This document shows, one piece after another, positions 1 to 7,994 of a stretch of DNA of 64,000 nucleotides; the stretch's first letter is position 1; each line of letters begins with the position of its first letter. The notes beneath the pieces are model-generated. The model searched no databases and had not been told where the DNA came from. It was given only the letters and a program-made list of their open reading frames with translations. The position numbers and the translations under genes are program-made. Location of the stretch: the NCBI GenBank assembly GCA_963718305.1, contig CAVQZG010000018.1:573724-637723 (forward strand). The letters run 5' to 3'. Origin of the DNA: RYN-230 sp963718305 (GTDB lineage Bacteria > Actinomycetota > Actinomycetes > Streptosporangiales > Streptosporangiaceae).

Positions 1-2
1 AG

Positions 3-764
3 GGGCGGACGGCCGTGGTGACCGGCGCGAGCCGGGGGATCGGGCTGGCCATCGTGCGCGCGCTGGCTGACGCCGGGGCGCAGGTGATCGCCGGGGCCAG
101 AGGCTCATCCGCCGAACTGGACGAACTGGTGCGCACCGGGCCGGTCCAGTCGCTCGCCGTGGACCTGGCGGATCTGGCCGGGCCGGATCAGCTCACCGCG
201 CTGGCCGGCGACCGGATCGACATCCTGGTCAACAACGTGGGCAGCGCCCCGGCCCGCACCGGCGGATTCCTGGCCATCACCGACGGGGACTGGGAGGCAT
301 CGATCACGCTGAACCTGATGGCGGCGGTCCGCACGACCCGGGCCGCGCTGCCGGTGATGCTGGCCGCGGGCCGGGGGGCCATCGTCAATATGTGCTCGGT
401 CAACGCCCGGCTGCCTGACCCCGGGGTCATGGACTACAGCGCGGCCAAGGCCGCCCTGGCCAGCTTCTCCAAGTCGCTGTCCAAAGAGGTCGGTCCGAAG
501 GGTATCCGGGTCAACACGGTGAGCCCCGGTCCGGTCGCCACCGACCTGTGGCTGGGAAAGGGCGGGGTCGCGGCGACGGTCAGCGCGGCGACCGGCGCCC
601 GGCCCGAGGACGTGCAACATGATGCCGCCCGCCAGATGGTGACCGGCCGGTTCACCCGCCCGGACGAAGTAGCCGACCTGGTGCTGTTCCTGGCCAGCGA
701 TCGCAGCGGGAACGTGACCGGGGCCGACTTCACCATCGACGGCGGCCTGATCACGACCCTCTGA
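3..764 (+). CDS. SDR family NAD(P)-dependent oxidoreductase, 5' end outside window
   Basis: A classical short-chain dehydrogenase/reductase. The frame is open through the left edge (GRTAVVTGASRGIG reads from base 3), so the gene starts upstream and the internal GTG at 15 is not the likely start. Counting from that GTG, the nucleotide-binding TGASRGIG lies at residues 3-10, an NNVG motif (variant of NNAG) at 73-76, the catalytic serine near 128 and the YSAAK active-site Tyr/Lys at 141 and 145. The C-terminal FTIDGG is typical of the family. The substrate cannot be told from sequence. A convergent phosphoesterase gene follows. Confidence 0.9.
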   Translation, partial: GRTAVVTGASRGIGLAIVRALADAGAQVIAGARGSSAELDELVRTGPVQSLAVDLADLAGPDQLTALAGDRIDILVNNVGSAPARTGGFLAITDGDWEASITLNLMAAVRTTRAALPVMLAAGRGAIVNMCSVNARLPDPGVMDYSAAKAALASFSKSLSKEVGPKGIRVNTVSPGPVATDLWLGKGGVAATVSAATGARPEDVQHDAARQMVTGRFTRPDEVADLVLFLASDRSGNVTGADFTIDGGLITTL

Positions 765-786
765 CCGGGCCTGACGGGCCGCCGGG

Positions 787-1236
787 TCAGGTCAGCTCCT
801 GCCAGGTCCGGCCGGTGCGCACGCTGGCCGGCTGCTCGGCCACGATGTCCGAGCCGGGCCGGGCCTCGTCATCGCGGGCCTTGACCAGGATCCAGCGGCG
901 CGGGCCGGTCCGGGTCAGCGCGAAACCGCCGGTGAGCTTGCGGCCGTGCAGCACGAAGGACAGGTGGCCCGGCTCCTCGCGGCGGATGTCGGCCGGGCCC
1001 TCATCCCAGATGATCACGGCCCCGCTGCCCCGCGCCTGGCCCTGATGCACGCCCTCGAACTCACCCGCGTCCAGCGAGTGGTCCTCGACCGGGACCGCCA
1101 GCCGCCGGACGGCCGGGTCGAGCGACGGGCCCCGGGGGACCGCCCACGAGCGGAGCACCTCCCCGAACCGCAGCCGCAGGTCGAAATGCAGCGTGGTCGC
1201 GTCATGCAGTTGCACGACGAAGCGGGACGCGGTCAC
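787..1236 (-). CDS. Standalone LigD-type DNA 3'-phosphoesterase domain protein
   Basis: 149 aa, matching only the phosphoesterase (PE) module of LigD, which in NHEJ trims 3'-phosphate or ribonucleotide ends. Recognisable blocks are RFVVQLHDATTLHFDLRL at the N-terminus (metal-binding His/Asp/Arg positions kept), SWAVPRGPSLDP, LAVPVEDHSLD and the C-terminal WILVKARDDE. The segment normally reading LDY..FEGxIPEGEYG is changed to LDAGEFEGVHQGQARG, so the usual active-site tyrosine appears to be alanine. Start chosen as the GTG overlapping the TGA of the upstream GNAT gene (GTGA junction), because earlier in-frame sequence is the shadow of that gene. The LigD polymerase domain is encoded 16 kb away; no ligase domain or Ku is in the window. 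Confidence 0.8.
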   Translation of the reverse strand: MTASRFVVQLHDATTLHFDLRLRFGEVLRSWAVPRGPSLDPAVRRLAVPVEDHSLDAGEFEGVHQGQARGSGAVIIWDEGPADIRREEPGHLSFVLHGRKLTGGFALTRTGPRRWILVKARDDEARPGSDIVAEQPASVRTGRTWQELT

Positions 1237-1763
1237 CCCGCGACCGTAGTCCCCGGCTGGAGTTCGCGCTGCATCAGTACCGTGTCGATCCACCGGCCGT
1301 GCTTGAAGCCGACCTGGCTCAGCCGGCCCGCGTCCGCGAAACCGCAGGCCCGGTGCAGAGCCGCCGAGGCGGGGTCCCCGGAGTCGGCGATCACCGCGAT
1401 GACCTGCCGCACCCCCGCGTCCGCGCACCCGGCCAGCAGTGACTCCAGCAACAGCCGGCCCAGCCCGCGGCCCCGCTGCCCCGGCGCCAGGTAGACCGAA
1501 TCCTCGACCGTGTGCCGGTACGCGGGCTTGGGCCGCCACGGGCTGGCGTACGCGTATCCGGCGACCGTCCCGGCCGCCTCGGCCACCAGGAACGGCAGCT
1601 TCCGCTCGGTCAGGTCCGCGAGCCGCTGGCGCCACTGCGGCACGCCCGGCGGCTCCTCCTCGAACGTGGCGGTGGTGTTCGTGACGTAAAACGCGAGGAT
1701 GCCGGCCACCGGGCCGAGGTCGGCGGGGGTGGCTGGCCGGACCCGGACCCGCTCAGCTTCCAT
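1233..1763 (-). CDS. GNAT N-acetyltransferase, phosphinothricin/methionine-sulfoximine acetyltransferase-like
   Basis: 176 aa acetyl-CoA-dependent N-acetyltransferase. The start VRVRPATPADLGPVAGILAFYV and the TTATFEEEPP segment are characteristic of the Pat/YncA (MnaT) branch that acetylates phosphinothricin, methionine sulfoximine and related amino acids. The acetyl-CoA loop is visible as GQRGRGLGRLLLESLL near residues 95-110, followed by IADSGDPASAALHRACGF. It overlaps the phosphoesterase gene by 4 bp and is divergent from the XRE-cupin regulator, which may control it. True substrate unknown. Confidence 0.88.
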   Translation of the reverse strand: MEAERVRVRPATPADLGPVAGILAFYVTNTTATFEEEPPGVPQWRQRLADLTERKLPFLVAEAAGTVAGYAYASPWRPKPAYRHTVEDSVYLAPGQRGRGLGRLLLESLLAGCADAGVRQVIAVIADSGDPASAALHRACGFADAGRLSQVGFKHGRWIDTVLMQRELQPGTTVAG

Positions 1764-1786
1764 CGGTCACCGCTCCACGGTCAGCG

Positions 1787-1861
1787 CAGAATTCTGTGCT
1801 TCCCAGAAAATCTGTGCGCCTAGAAATTCTCTATAGTAAATATAACGGCTATTATAGCGAA
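1787..1861. promoter_or_regulatory. AT-rich divergent promoter with three 17-bp-spaced operator-like repeats
   Basis: Three related boxes begin exactly 17 bp apart: CAGAATTCTGTGC at 1787, CAGAAAATCTGTGC at 1804 and TAGAAATTCT at 1821. The first is itself a perfect 10-bp palindrome (CAGAATTCTG). They are followed by an unusually AT-rich tract (1821-1860) that ends at the ATG of the XRE regulator. Position between the GNAT gene and the XRE-cupin gene suggests an autoregulated divergent promoter; binding is inferred. Confidence 0.55.
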
Positions 1862-2437
1862 ATGATCGAGCTCGGGGAACTTGGGGCGCGCATCCAGGCC
1901 CTCCGCCGGGACCGCGGCCTGACCCTGCAGGAACTCGCGGGGGCCGCCGCGGTCAGCGCCAGCATGCTGTCCTCCGTGGAGCGCGGCCGGAAGGCGCCCA
2001 CCATCGTGGTGCTCGCCCGCATCGCCGATGGGCTGGGTGTGCCCCTCAGCGAGCTGATCGTCCCCGGCGGCAGCCCGGTCATCGTCCGCCGGGCCGGGCA
2101 GCAGGACGTGATCGACGAGCCCGCCGGGTGGCGCCGCGAGATCCTCACCCCGGTGGTGCCCGGGGTCAACTTCGAGTGGATCCGCACCACCCTGCCGCCC
2201 GGTGCCGACCCGGGCCCGTTCCCCGCCTATGCCCCCGGCTCGCACGAGTTCGTCCTGGCCGAATCCGGGGTCCTGCGGCTCACCATCGGGGCGCAGGAGG
2301 TGCTGCTGCAGGCCGGCGATTCGGTCTACTTCCCCGCGGACACCGTGCACCGCTACGCCAACGCCGGTGACGTTCCCTGCGTGTACTACGTGGCCGCGCT
2401 CATCATGCGGCCCCGGGAGAACGCGGCCCGGCGCTAG
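1862..2437 (+). CDS. XRE-family transcriptional regulator with C-terminal cupin domain
   Basis: 191 aa from the ATG at 1862; an upstream in-frame ATG at 1796 lies inside the operator-like AT-rich region and is unlikely. Residues about 5-62 form an HTH_3 domain (LGARIQALRRDRGLTLQELA, then SASMLSSVERGRKAPT). Residues about 110-185 form a cupin_2 barrel (PGSHEFVLAESGVLRLTIG, QAGDSVYFPADTVHRYAN) that normally senses a small ligand. Such regulators usually control a neighbouring catabolic or detoxifying gene, here plausibly the divergent GNAT gene. Its 3' end overlaps the convergent lipB by 35 bp. Confidence 0.9.
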   Translation: MIELGELGARIQALRRDRGLTLQELAGAAAVSASMLSSVERGRKAPTIVVLARIADGLGVPLSELIVPGGSPVIVRRAGQQDVIDEPAGWRREILTPVVPGVNFEWIRTTLPPGADPGPFPAYAPGSHEFVLAESGVLRLTIGAQEVLLQAGDSVYFPADTVHRYANAGDVPCVYYVAALIMRPRENAARR

Positions 2438-3140
2438 CGGCGGCGAGGGCGCGGTACACCGCGTCCCGGACGGCCGGGTCGGACGGCGCGGCGATGGCCT
2501 GCTCGGCGGCGAGTTCGCGCAGCGAGGTCATCCGCACGCCCGGCAGGCCGCACACCGTGAACTGGTCGAAGGCCCGCAAGTCCGGGTCGACGTTGAGGGC
2601 GAAGCCGTGACTGGTGATGCCGTGGCGGATCCGCATCCCGATCGACGCGACCTTGCGCTCGTCCGCGGTCCACACCCCGACCAGGCTGGACGCGCCGGGT
2701 GGGGTGTCCCGGCGCTGCGCGGCGAAGCCCAGCTCGCCGAGGGCCCGGACCAGGCCGCCCTCGAGCCACCGCACCACATCGGCGGGACCCCGCTCCCGGA
2801 GGTCCGCCACCAGGTAGCCGACCAGCTGGCCCGGCCCGTGATAGGTGGCGTACCCGCCGCGGTCCACCGGCAGGACCGGGATGTCGTGCTGGCCCAGCCG
2901 GAGGTCGGCGGGATCGGTCCGGTGCCCGTACGTGATCACCGGGGGATGGCTGAGCAGGAACAGCCGGTCGCCCGCCTGCCCGGCCCGCCGCTGCTCGACC
3001 CAGCCGCGCATCTCCTCGATGGCGTCCTCATAGGGGATCTCGCCGAGGTCTACGCGCTTCAGCGAGCCAGCCCACGGCTCGGCCCGGCCGCTCGTCGGGC
3101 CCGAGCCCGGCTCGGCCTGGGCGTCGCCGACGATAGTCAT
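2403..3140 (-). CDS. lipB: Octanoyl-[acyl carrier protein]:protein octanoyltransferase LipB
   Basis: 245 aa. LipB moves octanoate from octanoyl-ACP to lipoyl domains (GcvH, E2 subunits), the first step of lipoate assembly. Diagnostic motifs: HPPVITYGHR (65-74), DRGGYATYHGPGQLVGY (93-109), RKVASIGMR with the catalytic Lys at 163, GITSHGFALNV and the FTVCGLPGVRMTSL block with the thioester-forming Cys at 197. Length fits the family with a short extra N-terminal tail. lipA, often its neighbour, is not here. The 3' end overlaps the XRE gene convergently. Confidence 0.95.
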   Translation of the reverse strand: MTIVGDAQAEPGSGPTSGRAEPWAGSLKRVDLGEIPYEDAIEEMRGWVEQRRAGQAGDRLFLLSHPPVITYGHRTDPADLRLGQHDIPVLPVDRGGYATYHGPGQLVGYLVADLRERGPADVVRWLEGGLVRALGELGFAAQRRDTPPGASSLVGVWTADERKVASIGMRIRHGITSHGFALNVDPDLRAFDQFTVCGLPGVRMTSLRELAAEQAIAAPSDPAVRDAVYRALAAASAGPRSPGAA

Positions 3141-3213
3141 AATCCGACTATGCCACCCGCCCGGCCCTGGGCTGACCAGCGGAGCGGGCCGGGTGGCGAG
3201 TTAGATTGAGTTC

Positions 3214-3966
3214 GTGGGCGACCCGGGGGAGCGGCGCGTGACGACGGAGGAACCGGCCCGTCCGGGCCAGGCCAGCCAGAGCCGGACCGGCCAGCGCGAG
3301 GCTAGCCCCGGCAAAGTCAGCCGGGGCAAGATCGGCATCCGGGCCGCCGCCCAGATCCTGGCCGAGCAAGACCCGGTACTGGCCCGGCTGGTGGCCGAGG
3401 CGGGCCTGCCCACCCTGCCGCGCCCCACCGAGACGCACTTCGCCGCGCTGGTCCGCTCCATCACCTACCAGCAGCTGGCCGGCCCGGCGGCCAGGGCCAT
3501 CCACGGCCGGCTCATCCAGGCCATGGACGGGGAGGTCACGCCCGAGCGGCTGCTGAGCCTGCCGCCCGAGGCGCTCCGCGCCGCCGGGATGTCGGCCAAC
3601 AAGGCCGCCTCGGTCCAGGACCTGGCCACCAAGGTCCTCGACGGCACGGTGGTGCTGAACTCCAGGGGGCTGGCCCGGGAGAGCGATGCGCAGATCGTGG
3701 CCCGGCTGACCACGGTCCGCGGGATCGGCAAATGGTCCGCGGAGATCTTCCTCATGTTCCAGCTCCGCCGCCTGGACGTGTGGCCCACCGGCGATCTCGG
3801 CGTCCGCAAGGGCTACGGCCTGGCCTGGCAGATCCCGACGCCGACACCGAAGCAGCTTGACCTGCTGGGCGAGCCCTATCACCCGTACCGGACCGTGGTG
3901 GCGTGGTACTGCTGGCGGGCCACCCAGCTCTACGCGGGGGCGGCCTCCACCGCGGTGACCAGCTAG
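3214..3966 (+). CDS. HhH-GPD DNA glycosylase, DNA-3-methyladenine glycosylase II (AlkA-like)
   Basis: 250 aa from a GTG; a second GTG at 3238 would remove eight residues and is equally possible. The HhH-GPD superfamily excises alkylated or damaged bases. Visible: ITYQQLAGPAA (83-93), the helix-hairpin-helix LTTVRGIGKWSAEIFLMF around 165-182 and the catalytic Asp194 in WPTGDLGVRKG. The Arg/Gln-rich first 40 residues look disordered. Lack of a 4Fe-4S cysteine cluster argues against an endonuclease III or MutY role. Confidence 0.9.
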   Translation: MGDPGERRVTTEEPARPGQASQSRTGQREASPGKVSRGKIGIRAAAQILAEQDPVLARLVAEAGLPTLPRPTETHFAALVRSITYQQLAGPAARAIHGRLIQAMDGEVTPERLLSLPPEALRAAGMSANKAASVQDLATKVLDGTVVLNSRGLARESDAQIVARLTTVRGIGKWSAEIFLMFQLRRLDVWPTGDLGVRKGYGLAWQIPTPTPKQLDLLGEPYHPYRTVVAWYCWRATQLYAGAASTAVTS

Positions 3967-3981
3967 CTGACCGCGCGCCGG

Positions 3982-4830
3982 TCAGGCCAGGCCCAGGATG
4001 CGCTCGGCGTTGTCGCGGAGCACGGTGTTCAGGATGTCCGGGGGGAGACCCAGCCCGGACAGCTCGGCGAGACAGCGCTCCGGGGTGAGGAACGGGAAGT
4101 CGCTGCCCCACAGGAACTGCCCGGACAGCCGGCCGCGCATCTCGCGGATCACCTCGGCCGGGATGCGCCGCGGCGACCAGCCCGAGATGTCGATGTAGAC
4201 GTTGGTCTTGTGCAGCGCGATGGCGGTCAGGTCCAGGTGCCAGGGCCAGCCGAAGTGCGCGGCGACGATGGTCAGCCCGGGATGGGCGGCGGCCACCGGG
4301 TCGAGCTTGAGCGGGTGGGCGTAGTCCAGCCGGATGCCCTGCCCGCCGGGCTGGCCGGCCCCGATCCCGCTGGTCCCGGTATGGAACAGGGCCAGCAGGC
4401 CGTGCTGCTCGCAGGCCGCGAAGATCGGCCAGTACTGCGGGTCGTCCGGGGAGAAGGCCTGCAGCGACGGGTGGAACTTCACCCCGCGCAGCCCGAGCGC
4501 GGCGATGTTCGCCACCTCGGCCACGGCCGCCTCGCCCTTGTGCGGGTCCACCGAACCCAGCCCGGTGAAGGCGTCCGGGTACTCGTCGATGGCCGCGGCC
4601 ACGGTCTCGTTGGGGACCCGGGGCCGGCCCGTGGCCGTCTCGGCGTCCCAGGCCAGCAGGACCGCCTTGACCCGCAGGTCGCGGTAGCGGGCGGCCAGTT
4701 CCGCCAGCGACTGCCGCTGCACCGGCGACCGGAAGTAGGCCTCGGCCGCCTCGACGTAGCCCGCCATGCTGACGTCCAGCCAGTCGGGGGTGGGCAGGTG
4801 CACGTGGAAATCGACGGCTCGGAGCGGCAC
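3982..4830 (-). CDS. Amidohydrolase family 2 (ACMSD-like) metal-dependent hydrolase
   Basis: 282 aa from the GTG at 4830, chosen because the fold begins at AVDFHVHLP; the longer frame overlaps the upstream MFS gene. Amidohydro_2 TIM barrel: HVH metal motif at the first strand, GLRGVKFHPSLQ, LLALFHTGT, VAAHFGWPWHLD and the C-terminal FLWGSDFPFLTPE that carries the catalytic Asp. Members are decarboxylases or hydrolases (ACMSD, isoorotate decarboxylase, lactonases). Four bases separate it from the MFS gene on the same strand, so the two are probably co-transcribed. Confidence 0.85.
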   Translation of the reverse strand: MPLRAVDFHVHLPTPDWLDVSMAGYVEAAEAYFRSPVQRQSLAELAARYRDLRVKAVLLAWDAETATGRPRVPNETVAAAIDEYPDAFTGLGSVDPHKGEAAVAEVANIAALGLRGVKFHPSLQAFSPDDPQYWPIFAACEQHGLLALFHTGTSGIGAGQPGGQGIRLDYAHPLKLDPVAAAHPGLTIVAAHFGWPWHLDLTAIALHKTNVYIDISGWSPRRIPAEVIREMRGRLSGQFLWGSDFPFLTPERCLAELSGLGLPPDILNTVLRDNAERILGLA

Positions 4831-4834
4831 CCGA

Positions 4835-6310
4835 TCATCGTAACGGCCGCCCTGCTCCCGCGGCCCCGGCGCGTCGGCCCGCGCTGACCTGCCCCGTCCC
4901 GTCCGTGCGGTCATCTACCTCGGGCGGCCTGCCCGGTGGCCGGTCCGGTTCGCTCGCCCGGTCCGGTTTGCGGGCCATGGCCCGCTCGCGGGCGGTGGCC
5001 CGCAGGACCGGCAGCGCGAACGCCGCGGTGGCGGCCAGGCCGCCCAGGCCGGCCGCGGCGATGGTGGCGCGCACCGGCACCACGGCCAGCAGCACGCCGC
5101 CCAGCAGGAGGCCGGCCACGTTGGCCCCGTTGGCGACCGCCCCGAACACCGCGAACGCCCGGCCCCGCATCGCGGCGGGCACGCGCCGGCCGAGCAGCAC
5201 GGCGGCGGTGACATTCACCCCGCCGTTGCCCAGGCCGCCGAGCACGCTCACCGGCGCCAGCCAGCCCACCGCGGGCACCGTAGCCATCAGGGCCACGCCC
5301 AGGCAGGTCAGCGTCAGCGAGCCGAGCAGGAGCCGGGCCACGCCCGAATCGGACGGGCGGCGGCGCGCCACCCACCAGCCGCCCGCTACCGAGGCGCTGA
5401 CCCACACGCTCTCCATCAGCCCGTACGCGCCGGTCGTGGAGTGCAGCGTGGCCCGGATGAAGAACACCTCGGCCACGTTCACCAGGCTGGCCGCGGCCAC
5501 CACCGCGCCGACCAGTACCACCGCCGCCCGGACCAGCGGATCCCGCCGCACCCCCCACCCGTTCCGCGCCCGGGAGCCCGCTTCGCTCCGGGCCCCGTCC
5601 CGCGCTCCACGGCCCGCTTCGCTCCGGGTGCGCTGGACGGGGCGGGGGGTGACGCCGCGGCGGGTGCGGATCAGGCGGCCGGCGGCGGCGATGGCCAGGT
5701 AACTGCCCGCGTCGGCGAGCAGCGGGACCCGCAGCCCGAACCGGCCCATCAGCAGGCCGCCCAGCGCAGGCGCGAGCATCATGCCCAGGGACCCGGCGGT
5801 CTGGCTGAGCGCCATCGTCTTGGGCAGGTCATCGGCCCGGACCATGGACGGCAGCAGGGCCGACAGGCACGGCTGGGTCACGGCCAGCCCGGCGGCCAGC
5901 ACCGCCACCAGCGCGATGATCGCCGCTGCCCCGGACACGAACGCGAGCGCCACGCAGACCGCGGCCTGGGCCAGCCCGGTCGCGACCAGCAGCAGTCGGC
6001 TGTCCGCCCGGTCGGCCAGCCGCCCGGTCCAGCGGACCAGCAGCACCGGGGGAGCCGCCGCGGCGATGAGCACCGCCGCCACCGCGAACCCGCCCGCGCC
6101 GCGCTGCTGCAGTTCCAGCACCAGCGCGGTCGCGGCCAGGAAGTCACCGCACGACGACACCGCCCGCGCCCCGCTGGCCAGGTACACGTCCCCCCACCGG
6201 CTCCCGGGTCGCCGCGCTCTGCCCCGTCCCACCCCGTCCTGCTCGGCCTCGCCGGGTCCTGTCCCGCCCGCCGCCCGGCCCGCCGCCCGCCTCTGAGATG
6301 TGAAGGACAT
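4835..6310 (-). CDS. MFS transporter, exporter-like
   Basis: 491 aa from the ATG at 6310. About ten to twelve hydrophobic segments follow a charged N-terminal tail (for example FAVAAVLIAAAAPPVLLVRW, IIALVAVLAAGLAVTQPCLSALLPS). The RWTGRLADRADSRLLL loop is the MFS motif-A region and TMALSQTAGSLGMMLAPALGG resembles an antiporter-type helix. A repetitive Arg/Glu-rich central loop (TRSEAGRGARDGARSEAG) links the halves. The frame stays open upstream, but the chosen ATG sits inside a 34-bp perfect palindrome, implying direct repression. Probably regulated by the ArsR-type gene upstream and co-transcribed with the amidohydrolase. Confidence 0.85.
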   Translation of the reverse strand: MSFTSQRRAAGRAAGGTGPGEAEQDGVGRGRARRPGSRWGDVYLASGARAVSSCGDFLAATALVLELQQRGAGGFAVAAVLIAAAAPPVLLVRWTGRLADRADSRLLLVATGLAQAAVCVALAFVSGAAAIIALVAVLAAGLAVTQPCLSALLPSMVRADDLPKTMALSQTAGSLGMMLAPALGGLLMGRFGLRVPLLADAGSYLAIAAAGRLIRTRRGVTPRPVQRTRSEAGRGARDGARSEAGSRARNGWGVRRDPLVRAAVVLVGAVVAAASLVNVAEVFFIRATLHSTTGAYGLMESVWVSASVAGGWWVARRRPSDSGVARLLLGSLTLTCLGVALMATVPAVGWLAPVSVLGGLGNGGVNVTAAVLLGRRVPAAMRGRAFAVFGAVANGANVAGLLLGGVLLAVVPVRATIAAAGLGGLAATAAFALPVLRATARERAMARKPDRASEPDRPPGRPPEVDDRTDGTGQVSAGRRAGAAGAGRPLR

Positions 6311-6332
6311 ACTTCGAAGTATGTCCTTCACA
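6299..6332. promoter_or_regulatory. 34-bp perfect palindrome over the MFS start codon
   Basis: The half-site TGTGAAGGACATACTTC (6299-6315) is followed at once by its exact reverse complement (6316-6332), with no spacer. The ATG of the MFS gene (6308-6310) and a GAAGGA Shine-Dalgarno-like stretch both lie inside. It could be a repressor operator or an mRNA hairpin hiding the ribosome binding site. The ArsR-type regulator encoded 200 bp upstream is the nearest candidate ligand. Confidence 0.75.
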
Positions 6333-6516
6333 CTTAACCCTGGCAAGCGCCCCGCCTCGTCGCCCAGTAACACCCCTCTCGCACCGCTAGTCACTCTGGT
6401 CACACGGATAGGTGACATCTCACGCCGAGCGTGCGCCTGCGCGGGCGATTTGCCCGTTTCCGGCGAACGTCGAGCGTGAAAAGTCGGGAGTGCGGCGGCG
6501 AGGATGAACGGAGGGG

Positions 6517-7098
6517 TTAGCTGGGGAGGGCGCGGACGGCCAGGGAGACCGGGCGGGTGCCGGGGGGCAGGTCCCGGCGGCGATCCTTGCGGTAGGGCTG
6601 GAGCAGTTCGTACACGGCCTGGCTGACCTCGGTTAGCTCGGCCGCGGTGACCTGGAGCGTCGAGTCCATGAAGAACGCCGCGTCCTGCCACTCCGGGGGC
6701 TCGGCGTCGAGCTGGGCCAGGTACCGGCGGACCCGGACGTCGTCCCAGGCCAGCAGGGATTCCAGCAGCGCGTGCAGCGCCTTGCGTCCCTCGGGGGCCA
6801 GGTCCGCGACCCCCGTGACCTCGTAGCGCCCAGCGGTGATGCGCCACAGGCGTTCCCGGCCGTCGCCGCGCCCGGGAGCGGCTTCCACCAGCCCCGCCCG
6901 GGCCAGGGCGCGAAGGTGATAACTGGTCGCGCTGGGCGACAGCCCGACGACCCCGGCACACTCCGTCGCGGTGGCCGGACCGCCGTTGCGCAGGTGCTCC
7001 AGCAGGGCCAGCCGGGCGGGGTGGGCCATGGCCCGCATGGCCACGGTGTCCAGGATGGACGCCGGCTGCCCCACGCCCGGTTCCGCATTCGCGCTCAC
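6517..7098 (-). CDS. ArsR-type winged-helix transcriptional regulator
   Basis: 193 aa from the GTG at 7098. Residues about 20-100 form a winged helix: MRAMAHPARLALLEHLRNGG, ATECAGVVGLSPSATSYHLRALARAGLVE, then an RERLWRI wing. The C-terminal half (helical, about 90 aa) is typical of the actinobacterial HTH_20/ArsR group that sits beside MFS exporters. No conserved metal-binding cysteine pair is visible, so a non-metal ligand is likely. It lies upstream of the MFS gene on the same strand with a 206-bp gap containing the 34-bp palindrome. Confidence 0.87.
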   Translation of the reverse strand: MSANAEPGVGQPASILDTVAMRAMAHPARLALLEHLRNGGPATATECAGVVGLSPSATSYHLRALARAGLVEAAPGRGDGRERLWRITAGRYEVTGVADLAPEGRKALHALLESLLAWDDVRVRRYLAQLDAEPPEWQDAAFFMDSTLQVTAAELTEVSQAVYELLQPYRKDRRRDLPPGTRPVSLAVRALPS

Positions 7099-7176
7099 CG
7101 GGCCAAGATAACCGGCTGGCCGGGTGAGCGGGATGTGCCGCCCCGGCCGGGTACGTGTCCTGCTGAGCCGGCGGTG

Positions 7177-7203
7177 TGTCACACCCCGGGCGGCTGCGTC
7201 GTC
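7177..7203 (+). promoter_or_regulatory. ECF41-type promoter, TGTCACA-N16-CGTC
   Basis: TGTCACA at 7177-7183 is followed after exactly 16 bp by CGTC at 7200-7203, the element described for ECF41 sigma factors. The expected start point is within a few bases of the ATG at 7212, so the transcript would be leaderless. The operon it heads ends in an ECF41 sigma gene, consistent with positive autoregulation. Confidence 0.75.
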
Positions 7204-7211
7204 ACCTGGGC

Positions 7212-7994
7212 ATGAGAATCGCCATTGTGGGAGGAACCGGAATGCTGGGCGGCCACGTCGTCACCGAGCTGCGCTCGCACGGGCACGAGGTCCGGGTGCT
7301 GAGCCGGTCCGCGCCCGAGTACCCCGTGGACCTGCTCACCGGAGCCGGGCTCGAGCCTGCGCTGGAGGGCTGTGACGCGGTGGTCGACGCCAGCAACAAC
7401 GCTTCGCGGCGTGCGGCCTCGGTCCTGGTCGGCGGGACCCGGCGGTTGCTGGACGCGGAGCAGGCCGCCGGGGTGCGTCATCATGTCTGCGTGTCGATCG
7501 TGGGCTGCGACCAACTGCCCATCGGGTACTACGCGGTCAAGACCGACCAGGAGCGGCTGGTCGAGCAAGGACCGGTGCCGTGGACCATCGTCCGCGCCAC
7601 TCAGTTCCACGAGTTCATCGCGAATATCCTCGGCGCCGCGGCCCGCTGGCGGGCGCTGCCGGTGCCGCGCGCGCTGCTGCAGCCGGTGGCGTGCGCCGAG
7701 GTCGCGCGGTACGTGGCGGACATCGCGGAGCAGCCGGCCCGGCGGGCGAGAACCAGCATCGCCGGGCCCGAGGTGACCGAGCTGCGCACGCTGGCCCGCA
7801 CCTGGCGGTCGGTCACCGGCCGCCGGCTCGCGCTGATCCCGGTGTGGGTGCCGGGCCGCGTCGGCCGGGCCCTGCGCTCAGCGGCGCTCACCACCAGGCA
7901 GGCCGAGATGACCGGGCGCGTTTCGTTCGCGGCCTGGCTGGAAGTGGAAGCGGGCGCGGCCGTCGCCGCGCGCGGCAAGCCGGGGGACGGATGA
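7212..7994 (+). CDS. NAD(P)-binding NmrA-like reductase, ECF41 partner
   Basis: 260 aa atypical SDR. The N-terminus MRIAIVGGTGMLGGHVV is the NAD(P)-binding Rossmann motif; ALEGCDAVVDASNN, YYAVKTDQERLVE and WTIVRATQFHEFI match the NmrA/NAD(P)H-binding family. ECF41 sigma genes are commonly linked to a carboxymuconolactone decarboxylase, oxidoreductase or epimerase; this fills that slot. It overlaps the sigma gene by 4 bp (ATGA). A related protein is encoded at 61851-62612. Start set at the ATG just after the ECF41-type promoter, not the longer frame. Confidence 0.88.
   Translation: MRIAIVGGTGMLGGHVVTELRSHGHEVRVLSRSAPEYPVDLLTGAGLEPALEGCDAVVDASNNASRRAASVLVGGTRRLLDAEQAAGVRHHVCVSIVGCDQLPIGYYAVKTDQERLVEQGPVPWTIVRATQFHEFIANILGAAARWRALPVPRALLQPVACAEVARYVADIAEQPARRARTSIAGPEVTELRTLARTWRSVTGRRLALIPVWVPGRVGRALRSAALTTRQAEMTGRVSFAAWLEVEAGAAVAARGKPGDG

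Noticed and set aside
6311..6961. Long N-terminal extension of the MFS reading frame (up to 708 codons)
   Set aside because: The extra 217 codons are Arg/Pro/Gly-rich low-complexity sequence that runs through the ArsR gene's shadow; the exporter homology and ribosome-site evidence start at 6310.
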